Positions 1-10,799 of a stretch of DNA of 64,000 nucleotides are shown here, in pieces (positions within the stretch are counted from its first letter, which is position 1; every line of letters begins with the position of its first letter). A program made the translations under genes and the position numbers. Below the pieces are notes generated by a model. The model did no database searches. It was given only the letters and a program-made list of their open reading frames with translations, and was not told where the DNA came from. The DNA comes from Athripsodes cinereus. Taxonomy: Eukaryota; Arthropoda; Insecta; Trichoptera; Leptoceridae. The DNA is taken from contig OX388328.1 of assembly GCA_947579605.1 (NCBI GenBank), positions 14,425,684 to 14,489,683 of the forward strand, given 5' to 3'.

Positions 1-825
1 GATGAGGTGTCTGTTGAGTAATATTCTTAATATCTTCACTCAAGCAGGTGGAAAAATTCAGTAAAATGCAAAAACCACGTTTAAAATTTACTTTATTGTT
101 ATTAAATCAATTTTTTAAAAGCTAATATCTAAGAAAATAGTGCAATAAAAATTAAAATAAATTGTGGTTGTGTTTCTTTCATACTAATTTACAATTTTAT
201 GTAATAAAAAATTTGCAAGTGGCGCATTTAAGTGCCTATATACACTTACAGGTATAGTCAAAATCAATGACATACAAAAGTAAACTCCACATATAACTGA
301 ACTGTATTATGCATGAGTGTTGCTATGGTAATCATTAGAACGGTCCTGATAGTCTATTGTTTTTGGCCTGTCATAAAACGTCAGTCATAGATAATTCATT
401 AATATTTCATGAAATTTAAATACATTTATCTGTCTCTGTTTTACATACAGCAAATAATAAAATGTTCAATAGTGGAAAGATTAAATAACATAATCTAAAC
501 CATTTTTCTTTGGTTTTGGCGGCATAGTAATATTGGTCTTCGATTAATTATCGTGACGTGGTATCCATAGAATTCTTATATAATATCATCAATGGTCAAA
601 ACTATGTCAAACTGTCGAGTTCTTCTTACCACAAACAATATTAAAATGTAAACAACAATAACATGTCACACACGCCCACCATATTTACAATGCGGTCAAG
701 CAAGTGTCATACTGTACGTATAATGTGCGTGGGATTTCGTACTAAGGTTAAGATGGACTGAGCAATAACCGTATCTTATCTCAATCAATTAATATTCCGT
801 GTATCTTTCTATATGGAAACTAATA
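1..825. other. AT-rich sequence, no gene recognised
   Basis: No coding exon, RNA gene or clear repeat boundary was recognised here. Reading frames are short and none resembles a known family. Confidence 0.5.
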
Positions 826-1281
826 TTATGTTAAGTATCCAAATACTATTTTGCAACCTTCATCTTCATATTTGCGTTTTCCGCCCTCAAATTTACTTAA
901 TTCGATCATTTTTATTAAAATCCCCAACGACTGCAAGTGGCCCATTGTATTTTCAGCTAGTCTCTTTATTTCTACGTTTGTGCCACAGTTCATGCCGTTC
1001 TTCAGTTGGTCCATATAGGTGTCTCTTGGTCTGCTTCTACCATTTCTGCCTTCGGTCTTGCCCTCCGCGATGGTGATGAGCAGGCCTGGGTGCCTGATGT
1101 TGTGGCCAATCCAGTTAGCTCGTTGTTGGCTGATTCTTTTAAGGAGTTGCCTATTTTCGCTACAACCCTGATTAACGACTCTTCGTTTTCGACGTGTTCT
1201 GACCAATGAATCTTCAATCTTGTAATTCTGTAGCACCACATCCCAAAGGCTGCATATTATATACTTAATTGAATCAGTCAT
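826..1281 (-). pseudogene. RTE-type LINE, C-terminal ORF2 fragment
   Basis: The frame carries the end of a non-LTR retrotransposon reverse-transcriptase protein. Recognisable pieces are QQRANWIGHNIRHPGLL, EGKTEGRNGRSRPRDTYMDQ and VEIKRLAEN, which match the WIGHxLRH / EGKxEGxRGRGRPR / ELKRLAxxR pattern common at RTE-like C-termini. Only about 110 residues of homology remain and the upstream RT core is absent, so this is a 5'-truncated dead copy. A related fragment on the other strand lies at 13480-13690. Confidence 0.75.
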
Positions 1282-1388
1282 TTGAGAAAGAACATAAGTA
1301 AGGTTTTTGACGAAAATGTTTTTTTAATTTGGGTCCTTTTTCTTGAAACGCACGTTATTTCATTTAGAAACCACGTCATTTTTTTATA

Positions 1389-1652
1389 CCCGTGGAGCAC
1401 CCGGTAAAGAATTGGTCTCCCACTCTTCTGCGTAAGTTTTCGAGTGTCCTGTAAAAGGCAGGTGTTCGAAAAAATTAAGACATTTTACATCTTAAATTCA
1501 GCGATGAGGTTTGCCACCCATCCTGAATGTCTTGATTTTATATTGGCACGAAGAGGACAGTTTGCATGTTTCTTACATGCAGCTGATCTGCTGGCTACCC
1601 CACTTGTGGGATATGCCGTGATGGTATAGTATAGTAGTAGTAGTAGTAGTAA
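1389..1652 (+). repeat. SINE-like retroposon, full-length copy with TAG tail
   Basis: A unit of about 265 bp begins CCCGTGGAGCACCCGG and ends GATATGCCGTGATGGTATAG followed by a run of TAG trinucleotides. It is nearly identical to 16998-17262, and fragments recur about twenty times in the window on both strands. A short T-rich match flanks both ends. It has no coding capacity. The 3' simple repeat and the target duplication at 16988/17263 point to a SINE mobilised by a LINE. Confidence 0.8.
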
Positions 1653-2426
1653 TTTTTACCTATTTGATACAAATTGAGCTGATTAACTTGGCCAGTCAAT
1701 AGAAAAACAACACAAGTCAGTGACTTATGTTGTAACCACACAAATTTTTTTCGTGTCGATTCTCAGCTGACACATAACGCCAACCACTAACGTGGGTGAA
1801 AATGATGAAAAATAGTGATTTTTGGTTGTTTAATAAATAATTTGGGATGAAAATGTTGATTTTTATTCCCTGAAATGGTGTTCATTTGAGAAACAACATA
1901 AGTCAAAGGTTTTAAATTAACAAATTAATATACAAATTAAATATTTTGACATAAAATAAAGGTTTATAATAAAAGAATACACTGTAAGTAACATTTTGAT
2001 TTGACTAAGATAACAACATTACATTCAAAATTTTATAACAAACATTTTTTTGGTGATTTCTGAAAAGTTTGTATTGACTGACTTATAATGTTTCTCAAAT
2101 GACCGATTAAATTATGTATGTGTTGTCGTATGAGAGTAAGTACCCATAGTACAAGATCTAAAATATCTTAGTTCGATACTAGCTCGATCTGTGTGAAAAT
2201 TCTTTGTAATGTATTGATATAATTATATGATCGTTTGTTTGAAGTTATCCAGTCCTGTGACACGCGCTGAATGAGAGAAAGAAGCAGAACACTTGCGTGA
2301 GGAATTATTAAAAAAAGTAGGGATATTATTTCATAAATATGAAATTAAGAATAAAATGTTCCTAGTAGGTGTTTCATAAGTACTTATCGAGTAATGGAAC
2401 CCCCCTCTTAGCTGTCATATTATAAG

Positions 2427-3198
2427 TAGAGATGCAACGAATAGTACCTATATTTACCGAATACCGAATATTATGCAAGATCATGTGCTGAATAACCGAA
2501 TATTCGGCAAAACAATGGTGAGAGCGTGCGGTACTCCCTACCGCGCAACTTCATGTAGGTACATCATAAACATAATTATGTATCTACTAGACTTGCAGCG
2601 CGGTATATTTTTTCGAAATTTTTGTGTTCCAACATTAATAATAACAATAATATTATTATGTTGTTTCACTCCATATCAAATTAAATTAATTAATTAGATA
2701 TTTGAGGATTATGATTGATTTTATTACTGATTGCTTTGTGTGTGATTTTGTGTTGTTATGGTGGTGCTTGTGTGTCTATCATTTGTCGCTTCTGTTTTTT
2801 AATTTTTGTTTTCACTTGTATATTTATTGTGTCATGATATATATCATTTTAATGCTCTTAAAATTTCTGTTGTTCTTATTGCATAATGGTTGTATGTTTT
2901 TAATATGTTTAATATGTGCTTTTGTAATTGGCTTCAGAGCCGTTTGAATTGATAAATAAATAAATAAATTATATAATTGTGCATGACAATGAAATATGTG
3001 CAGCAAACAGCATGTGCATGACAAGCTGACAATGAAATAACAACAATCTACAAGCTATTAGTTTTTTCCAGTTTTACATTTAAACTATTCGGCAGAATAC
3101 CGAATAATAGACTAAATATTCGGTAATCCGCATAACAGCAAAAATATTGCCGAATAGGCAGAATACCGAATAGTTGGCTAATATTCGTTGCATCTCTA
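2427..3198. mobile_element. hAT element, non-autonomous, with a nested retroposon tail
   Basis: Terminal inverted repeats TAGAGATGCAACGAATA and its reverse complement bound 772 bp. The flanks ATTATAAG and ATTATATG match at 7 of 8 positions, as expected for a hAT target duplication. Repeated CCGAATA motifs sit inside both ends. The middle (about 2560-2970) looks like a separate insertion ending in a TAAATAAATAAAT tail. No transposase frame is left. Confidence 0.75.
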
Positions 3199-3389
3199 AT
3201 TATATGTAGTCCTACACACAATCATTTTTGTAGGGGAAGAAAAAGTGCTGGGACGTGTAATCTAATATCACCCAAAGATAATAATATTTACTAAGACATT
3301 AGCTGCTTAGTTATTATGAAAACAGTTTATGTGATGATATTATGAAATATACGACTTCAGCCGGCTTTAATCAAAATGTAATTACATCC

Positions 3390-3535
3390 ACGTCTATTGA
3401 CTTAACTGTGGTACGTGTTTGTGGATGATATTATAAGTAAATTGACTTGACTGTGGTACGTGAATTAAGTAAATTAAGTCATAAGTAAATTGGCTTTGTC
3501 GTGGTACACGTTTGTGGATGACAGCTGAGTTATGA
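3390..3535. repeat. Imperfect tandem repeat
   Basis: Three degenerate units share GTGGTACGTG / GTGGTACACG, TGTGGATGA and ATAAGTAAATTG. Unit length is about 50-60 bp. No function is visible. Confidence 0.55.
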
Positions 3536-3654
3536 AAGACTTATTTTTATTTTTGTACACCATATTATTTTATAGTTGTTGTCTGTTTTGTACTTTTTAC
3601 TAATAAATGAAATAAAATAAATGAATAAAATATATAAATAAATAAAATATGTAA

Positions 3655-3790
3655 ATCCTGACTATTTCAATGTTTATTGATACGTAGAGGACGCCTTGCA
3701 TGTCTATTACATACAGATTATCCGCTGGTTACCTCTTGGTTTGGAGGTTCTAGTTTATGATATAATACTTCTATGGTTTGTAAGTCATTT
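3655..3790 (+). repeat. SINE-like retroposon, 3' fragment
   Basis: A degraded copy of the 3' half of the TAG-tailed SINE. It keeps the TTGATACGTAGAGGACG ... TTGCATG ... ATTACATAC ... CTGGTTACC order found at 1540-1610. Confidence 0.55.
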
Positions 3791-4021
3791 TTGTTGATTT
3801 TATTATTTGTACGTAACTTTATCTTATCCCAAATGGGGTGGCTATTCTGAACATACACACATTATGATAACATTACCACAGTCAATAATGTTTATTTACA
3901 CTTCATTACACAAACAATATCTCCTAAGTCCTAACACCCTTTAAGGGGCTTTCGTGGACTTAGTGCAACCTTAACCTGATACTGAACGACCGGATTAAGT
4001 AACAGAGGCATGCCATACATT

Positions 4022-4160
4022 TATGTCAAATTGTTTAACTATTGAACAGAACAAAGACAGCGTATGTCTTTAATAACAGTGTGATTATTATTATATAGTA
4101 TATTTCACTTTCTGTTGTGTTTTTAAAGCATAATATAAATATAGCAAGTGAGCAATAGTA
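4022..4160. repeat. Dispersed repeat, copy 1 of 3
   Basis: This segment shares ACAAAGACAGCGTATGTC, TTTAATAACAGTGTGATT and TTTAAAGCATAATA with 19258-19430 (same strand) and with 61727-61920 (opposite strand). No ends or coding capacity were identified. Confidence 0.65.
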
Positions 4161-4179
4161 AGGCTTAGGAAAGACAACG

Positions 4180-4260
4180 TCACCTTATTTAATAGTGCCC
4201 TGAAAGGGATTTGAAACCGCAACCAATCCTTTTCACGAGGTGTGCCATAATGAAGAATAA
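4180..4260 (-). repeat. tRNA-like SINE fragment
   Basis: On the - strand this resembles the copy at 47715-47830: both contain an ACAACCTATCCTTTTCGCGA-like segment and the rest of a degenerate pol III B-box region. It is badly eroded. Confidence 0.4.
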
Positions 4261-4288
4261 AGATTATCTATAAATTACCAGGTGCCTA

Positions 4289-4399
4289 GACAAATTGCAT
4301 TTTACGATCGCCTACAAACGAACTTTTTGACAAAGTACATTTATAATGTTATAATTGTCGAAAAGTTCGCTTGTAGTCGATCGCCAAATGCAATTTGTC
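4289..4399. mobile_element. 111-bp foldback MITE with TA duplication
   Basis: Inverted repeats start GACAAATTGCATTT and end AAATGCAATTTGTC, with arms of about 45 bp around a short centre. TA flanks both ends, as for Tc1/mariner-type MITEs. Noncoding. Confidence 0.75.
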
Positions 4400-4877
4400 T
4401 ACATAGATACCCAGGAGACAAATAATTTATGTGTTGATTTTACATCTTATTACATTCAGTAGCGATGAAGAGGCTTATTGTCACACACACACACAAACAT
4501 ACTGATTATTTCTTGAAATATGTATATTTCACGTGGAAGACAACCCGTGCGTTCATTATATTCAGTTTGCAAAGAAACTCCAGATTCAGTTATATATATT
4601 ATGCTTACTTTAGTTATGTCATAAAATATAATCACAATTGTGCTTAATGATCATATTCGCTTGCATTACATCACTGTAATTGTTATATTATTTACTAACT
4701 AGCTAGTCTTGCGTGCTGTAAACAATAATGGCCTTGGAGAAATATTGGATAAAAATATTAAAAATACATTAGTTATTATTATTATACATTAACAAACTCT
4801 AGGAAATATTGGAACTGTGATGCCATTGGCGTATCCACCATTATCGCTGAAGATTTTTTTTGTAGAATGAGTCTAAA

Positions 4878-5352
4878 GTAGCATGATTCACATTGCTTCA
4901 CTTTGGATGATCATCCAGAGTGTCAGGGTCAAAGCTGTTCATCAAAAGTGAATACGCATGTTCACACTTGTTCATCCTATGCTTTCAGTGCCATGTCAAC
5001 ACTTACGGTCATGTTGTATGTAGTTTGACGTACTTTCGTAAAAAAAATATTTAAATTAATAAAAATAATTAAAAATATAAACAAATTAATATAATTCTCG
5101 AAAGCATGATAATTTTGTACATGATTCTATCTTTCAATACAAATTCATAGAGAATAAGACCAATAATGGGATAAAACTTGTTTATGGTCGTTTTAGTGAA
5201 AGGGCCTTTCATCAAAATTATGTCTTGTAGTAATCACTTTCATCTGTCATCGCTAGTAGTGATCACTATTGATGAAACGCCTGTTTACACCTTTTCATTT
5301 TGGAGGATCATCCAGAGTGATCACTGAATGTGAATTGTGAACGCCCCTTTAT
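4878..5352. repeat. MITE-like dispersed repeat, copy 1
   Basis: The unit contains GATGATCATCCAGAGTGTCA near the left end and a related inverted GGATCATCCAGAGTGATC near the right end, with AAAGGGGC-type termini. The same unit is at 50901-51943, where it has been invaded by other elements. No transposase frame. Confidence 0.65.
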
Positions 5353-5621
5353 TCACTGTATTGTGAATTCTCACCTTCACACAAATGACAAATTAATAGT
5401 TACTGGTGTATGGTTTCGATTTGTTTCTGCCCTGTGTTTTTGAGTGAAGCGTTTAAAGGCGACAGAAAAAATGATAAAAGAGTTCATGTTCCTATAAGTT
5501 AGAGTTGGCGCATTGTATTAACCGTTTCACCGCGGGGTGCGCCGATCCGAGACCACGGAATTATTAATTAACCAGCGGAGCACATATCCTAGGTGTACTC
5601 ATTAATTATTGCATAATTTAT

Positions 5622-6206
5622 AAGGTGACCAGCTTTTATACAGCGTAAAGAAGGATATTTTCTAGATTAAGTATGGGAATTTGAAGTTAGTTGGAAGAGA
5701 TCGCGCCTTTGCGATAAACTTGCCTGTATAGTGATTGTATCTAACTTGAATGTTTAGCTTTTATATAATTGTTTGTAATCAATGTACAGTAAAGAATGAA
5801 TAAATAAATAAATATTTCGCTATCTGCTCGGTTTTGCAGGGGAATATTTTCAATGAACCGGAGGACAGTATTTTTTTGTTAAATAATATTTTGTGACACT
5901 CCCGAATTTAGTAGTTTAATCCATTTTCTAAATGTAAAGACCTATTTTTCAGGTCTTTCTTTTCCAGAATTTAATGATTTTGTCGATTTTTCAAAAGTGA
6001 AGAACTTTTTCAGGTCTCATTTCAATTTTTTCCCTTACGTAGCCAAATTTTCGAAAAGGTGAAGAAAATTGGAAAATTTCATAATATTCTCGGTTGTCTC
6101 GAAGAATATTTGACAGATTTGTTGGATCAGTTTTAAAAAATATCAAAAAGGAGGACGCTTATCAAGGGAGGACAGTCCTTCCATATGGTGGATGGTTGGT
6201 CACCTT
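5622..6206. mobile_element. hAT-like element, AAGGTGACC ends
   Basis: AAGGTGACCAGC at the left and GGTTGGTCACCTT at the right form short inverted repeats like those of 27780-28238. The flanks ATAATTTA and ATAATTAT are a possible mutated 8-bp duplication (6 of 8). The interior has no intact frame. Confidence 0.55.
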
Positions 6207-6258
6207 AATAATTATTGTATCAGTAGCCATACTAGTAATGTATATACGAGTAATAGTC

Positions 6259-6409
6259 TGTAGGAAGACCGAGGAAGACCCAAGCGGAGGTGGCGCGAGG
6301 TTGTGAAGCAAGACATGAGAGACTGCGGAGCTTCCCCGGAGGACGCACAGAATAGAGCCGAGTGGCGGCGAAAGACAAAAATGGCAGACCCCACCATCAT
6401 GTGGGATTA
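6259..6409 (+). pseudogene. LINE C-terminal fragment with frameshift
   Basis: Allowing one frameshift, the + strand reads GRPRKTQ then RRWREVVKQDMRDCGASP and RAEWRRKTKMADPT, ending at a TAA. This is the terminal segment of an RTE-like retrotransposon protein, also present at 7373-7723 and 52887-53061 on the - strand. Confidence 0.7.
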
Positions 6410-6779
6410 ATAATTGCCCAGGGAGAGAGAGAGAGTAATAGTCTGTAGGAGAATATTATTAGCCAATGAAATTGTTTACCACTATTCTATTGTAAGTAAC
6501 TCTGCACAAATATTTAAGTACGTTACGTTTGTGAGATACTCTCCCTTGATACAGCAATCATTTTTTTAAACTAAATAAAATAGAAATATTAATAAAATTT
6601 ACTTTCTAGCAATATTTTTTTTACATAGGCAATTCACACAGATCGAGCTAGTTGCAAACTAGACAATTCACACAGATCGAGTTAGTCCCAAACTAAGATA
6701 AATCTTGTATTATGGATACTAACGCGAAGATACACACATATAAAATGCACTAAACACATATACTCGTACCTACACGTAA

Positions 6780-6850
6780 CACCCAGACCTAGGACAATTT
6801 GAAAAAGGTCATTCTTTACCTTGGCCGGGAATCGAACCCGAACTTGTACC
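6780..6850 (-). repeat. tRNA-derived SINE fragment
   Basis: On the - strand the segment contains the B-box-like CGGGTTCGATTCCCGGCC, typical of a tRNA-derived SINE head. There is no tRNA cloverleaf or matching A box at the right spacing, so it is not called a tRNA gene. Confidence 0.55.
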
Positions 6851-7027
6851 GAATATTAGATACAAGTTTAAAGTTTGAAGGGTATTTTAGAATTTTTCTT
6901 TTTCTTTGTGTAGCAGAGGTGGCCAACGCGTCGATCACTAAGATATTCCTTGTCGATCGCCGAAAATTCTTTAGTGATATGATTTTTTACGTAATTTTGG
7001 TGTTTTTCATTTTTTTTAAGGTATACT

Positions 7028-7105
7028 TACAGAGTTTTTGTTATAAACCCAAATGCAACCTCATACAACTTTCACAGTAAGCTTAAAGCTTGTGTCGTGA
7101 CAGGG
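7028..7105 (-). repeat. tRNA-derived SINE (second family), 3' part
   Basis: GTTATAAACCCAAATGCAAC and GCTTGTGTCGTGACAGG match the body of the SINE copies at 42817-42990, 62937-63100 and 63411-63585. Only the 3' half is present. Confidence 0.65.
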
Positions 7106-7107
7106 GA

Positions 7108-7330
7108 GTTTGCCTGCACTTTTGCATGGGGTTGAAACGTGGAACGTCAAAATGCGTAGCGTTAACTGGTTGAAGGCATTTGGAATTCGGATGCTTAGGA
7201 AACCCTGGAAGGGTATGGTCAGCAATGCAACGGTTCTCCGAGAAGCAAGAGTGAATAGGGAACTAATTTCAAACATTAAAAAACATGGAAAGTGTCTCAT
7301 AGGAGAAAAGTACAGGTTGCTGCTCATCAA
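7108..7330 (+). pseudogene. LINE reverse transcriptase fragment
   Basis: The frame reads LLHGVETWNVKM, then LKAFGIRMLRKPW and REARVNRELISNIKKHGK. This matches the region after the RT core in RTE-like elements (LLYGxETWTLK ... LxAFExWxxRRxLRI). It is about 75 residues long and truncated on both sides. Confidence 0.7.
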
Positions 7331-7372
7331 GGGTCTTTACGATTTTTAATCTGTCCCCGTTCTACAGTGGTT

Positions 7373-7690
7373 TCAGCTCTCTCTTCTCCTTGGGCCATTA
7401 TTGGTCCCACATGGTGGTGGGGTCTGCCTTTCTTGTCTTGTTTCTCCACTTCCATCGAGCGCATCCTCATGGGAAACATCGCAGTTCCGCATGTCTTGTC
7501 TCACTACTACTTCACGCCATCTGCGCTTTGTCCTTCCTCTTGGTCTCTTGCCGGTAACCTCGATACATTGAGCTTTATTGCCTACATACTCAGGTGGTCT
7601 CCTGGCTACATGGCCATACCATCGCATTCTGCTCTTTTGTATTTTATCCGAGATATCCCACACACCTAGACTCCCACGAATGTAGCATTT
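7373..7690 (-). pseudogene. RTE-like LINE C-terminal fragment
   Basis: The protein carries [36 protein letters not shown] and [16 protein letters not shown], the standard C-terminal end of an RTE-like ORF2. It is intact over about 100 codons but lacks the RT core. The same segment is at 52887-53061. Confidence 0.8.
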
Positions 7691-8007
7691 TGATGAATTC
7701 AGCAATTTGATAAATTCTTTCAAAACGATAGCGGGATTAATTCTAGTTCTCTCTGTTATAAAATTGTATGTGTTAAGGAAATTATTATGGGCTTGTTATA
7801 TCAGACTAATTATAATTAATTAGGGGAACGCCCAAATTACTATTTCTGATATCATATTTATAATTGGTACTAAAACACTATAATATAATATTATGAACAA
7901 TATTGAACAAATAACCTAATAATTGGACCATATACGTAATTTCTGTAAATATCATAAGACACAATTAGCTTTGCAAACATTGTTTTTCTTTGTCTTTCGA
8001 CGCTTTG

Positions 8008-8245
8008 TATTTATTTATTCTCTTTGCACATCATCATTACATATAACAGTGAGGGTGAGGCAAAATGCAGACTAATTGAGCCATCTCGATCTCGCAAAAT
8101 AGTCTTTGGAAATAGAGCGTTTAGTGTTGCGGGTCCCAGATGTTGGAACAAGCTGCCTCTGTGTCTGCGAGAGGAGGTGAATGGAGAGAGTTTCAAAAGA
8201 GGGCTGAAGACACACCTTTTTGCTGGGATTTTCGGGTGATGGATA
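8008..8245 (+). pseudogene. LINE C-terminal fragment (CR1/L2-like)
   Basis: The frame contains FGNRAFSVAGPRCWNKLPL followed by LREEVNGESFKRGLKTHLF. That FSVAxPRxWNxLPxxxR ... FKxxLKTHLF signature is the extreme C-terminus of many CR1/L2-group ORF2 proteins. Only about 70 residues remain. Confidence 0.75.
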
Positions 8246-8379
8246 CGATATACGGCCACCTTGAGGTCATGTTCTGAGTAAACGGCGCTTTACAAATATA
8301 TATTACAGTGTTAACAAAACAATATCAAATACTAGTACGATATGTAGTGGCGAGACTATCACTATGTAGTGACTTCTTT

Positions 8380-8990
8380 TCTGCAAGTTTGATTGCGAGG
8401 GATGGAAGATGCGACAGGAATATTGAATGGAGAAATGTGGCCGATGCTAGAATGAACGGTGCCCTTGGACCCATTGTCAGCAATGGCAATGTGTCAACAA
8501 TGACTAAAATGCTGGTGCACAATACCATTCTAGTACCGACACTTATGTATGCAAGAAGGACGAGAGTGGAATAAATGCTGTGGAGATGCGATCGCTATGG
8601 AGAATGTTTGGTAAAACATTGCGTGATAGAGTGAGGAATGAGGATATCAGGAGAATGAGTGGATGTGAGAAGAGTGTTGTGGATAGAATGCGTGTAAATA
8701 AATTGAGATGGTTTAGTCATGTGGAACGAATAGAAGGGGAAAGAATGACAAAGAGGATATACCTGTCTGAAAGAAAAGGTGTGGGGAAGCGTGGGCGTCC
8801 GAGAACTACGTGGCTTGACCACGTGAATCAAATTCTCAAGGACGGTCGCGTGTTAAGTAAGACTGCATGTATGAGAAACTGGATGAATGTAGAGGAAGCG
8901 AAAGAAGTAAGTATGTAAGGATAAAGCAATATGGCGTTCCGTTCTCTCTGCCTGCCCCACCTGGGACACGGCGTGAGTGTATAGTAAAGT
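8380..8990 (+). pseudogene. LINE reverse transcriptase C-terminal remnant (family A)
   Basis: Two frames joined by a frameshift/stop near 8570 give NVADARMNGALGPIVSNGNV and LVHNTILVPTLMYARRTRVE, then MEMRSLWRMFGKTLRDRVRN, VNKLRWFSHVERIEGERMTK and GKRGRPRTTWLDHVNQILKD. This is the post-RT region of a common insect LINE. Copies of the same family lie at 9000-9075 and 49695-49800 (+) and at 24110-24245 and 26820-26955 (-). Confidence 0.8.
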
Positions 8991-8999
8991 ATAGCAGTA

Positions 9000-9085
9000 T
9001 ATTTCTTTCTAAGGATCTAAGGGGAAGGAGTTTGAGGAAGCGCGGGCGTCCAAGAATCTTGTAGCTTGACCACGAAGATGATAAA
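9000..9085 (+). pseudogene. Short LINE family A fragment
   Basis: The translation DLRGRSLRKRGRPRIL followed by a stop and LDH repeats the KRGRPRTTWLDH segment of the adjacent family A copy, so two partial copies sit side by side. Confidence 0.55.
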
Positions 9086-9660
9086 CTTAGATTTTCTTTC
9101 CTATTTTTCATATAAATTTCAAGAGTTTCGACTGTTTTGAAACACGCAGTTTTATAGAATTCGACGCAAAGAATATTTCTACATACTTAGTTTAAAAAAC
9201 AAAAACATATTTGGATATGCTCACATTCGATCTAATAATGTTGTCACAGCTGTTTAGACGTGATCTCTCTCTATAATATTATATCATGTCTTCTTATAAG
9301 TACTCGGGATTCTCTTTAAACAAATTGTGTCTAATTCGTGACATGTGCGTTACTCATTAACTAAAATAACATCTTTAAATAACTTCATATGTTATTATTG
9401 TTATCAACCTATATATAGAATAGAAATTCAATGGAAAAATTTGTAATGCGACCGAACAAATTTGCTACTACTACCATAGACATACTAGACTTGCAACGCG
9501 GTTCATTTTACCGGAATTTTTGTGTTCCAACATCGATGACCTTCAAGCATTCGCAATGTATTGTCTTGACGTTAGCGTCAGTTTAAAACTGGATGCAAAA
9601 TTTGACTGGCTGCATGAGCGATTTTTTCTTTGAATTACCTATCTAGTATATCTTTGACTA
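9086..9660. other. AT-rich sequence with a dispersed-repeat piece
   Basis: No gene. About 9483-9535 matches 2585-2640 (ACTAGACTTGCAACGCGG ... TTTTTGTGTTCCAACAT). The remainder is unassigned. Confidence 0.45.
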
Positions 9661-9669
9661 CTACTATAC

Positions 9670-9800
9670 CGCTTTACCATCACGACACATTCTACAAATG
9701 GGGTAGCCAACGGATTAACTGCATGTAATAAACATGCAAATTGCCCTATCCATGCCAATAAATATTAAGATATCCAGGTTTAGCGACATGCCTTCTAACT
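9670..9800 (-). repeat. SINE-like retroposon fragment
   Basis: Reverse-strand copy of the TAG-tailed SINE 3' half: ACCATCACGACACATTC, GGGGTAGCCAACGGATTAAC, CATGTAATAAACATGCAAAT. Confidence 0.65.
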
Positions 9801-10141
9801 ACTGAATTTTTGTCCTATTTTATATTCTTTTAGTTTTGTATATACCTATTACCTATATTGTATTCTTTTCATAATAAATTTACTCACTTGTAAAAAAGGG
9901 ACATTGAAGAGAGAAGTACTGTAGTATAAAAGATTCCCACGATGGCGGTTTTGGCCGGCCGGTCCTTCGGAATGATTTCCCAATGATTTTTAAGGAGACA
10001 ATCATAATAATTGTAATTAAAATAATAATTTGTAATATTTACAAAAATCCTATCACGTTTATAGAATAGCAAATTAGAAACATTTCGTTTTTGTCCCATT
10101 GATTTAAGTTTATTTACCCCGGTTTCCTGACCGCTGCCCTA

Positions 10142-10797
10142 CACTGAGAAAAATACTAAAGAAATTTCACAACGAATCATTGGTACGTACTATCAGATTA
10201 GGACCAGAGATAGTACAAACGATTTATTAGTACGAATCTATAATATTAACTTTTCGCAAACAAATCATCGATAAATTCGTCCCTCTTCTGACTAACTGTC
10301 GTATCTGCCTAAATGTAAATTGTTCAGGAGAGCGTTTTTAGTGTTTTGCCGTGCATATTTTCGTCTCTCCTAGTTATATGATACAGTGTAAATATATTAC
10401 ATTATTTTATTTGTACCTATTCTTATATATCTCAGAATTATTTTTGTGATGAAATTTTGAGAAATTAGTAGATACAACACATTTTATTTAGAATAATTCG
10501 TAAATACGACAACAAATCAAAAAGCTTTTCCAGGATAACGGTGACAGTTACAGATGTGATCTTCAGTTAGAACATGCAGGGCACATATAAGTACACATTG
10601 GTGATCATAACTCGATTTCGCCAAAAATATCAGATACGACAGTTAGTCAGAAGAGGGACGAATTTACCAACAATTTGTTTGCGAAAAGTTAATATTATAG
10701 ATTCGTACTAACGAATCGTTTGTACTATCTCTGATCCTAATCTGATAGTACGTACCAATGATTCGTTGTGAGTTGTGAGTAGATATTTTTCTCAGTG
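10142..10797. mobile_element. 656-bp element with about 160-bp inverted repeats, TA duplication
   Basis: The ends CACTGAGAAAAATA and TATTTTTCTCAGTG begin inverted repeats that run about 160 bp inward (10142-10300 against 10620-10797) with few mismatches. TA flanks both sides. The unique centre of about 320 bp is noncoding. This fits a Tc1/mariner-superfamily MITE with long TIRs. Confidence 0.85.
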
Positions 10798-10799
10798 TA

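Noticed and set aside
6799..7080. 93-codon frame on the + strand as a gene
   Set aside because: It begins in a tRNA-derived SINE remnant and ends in a second SINE remnant; no conserved domain.
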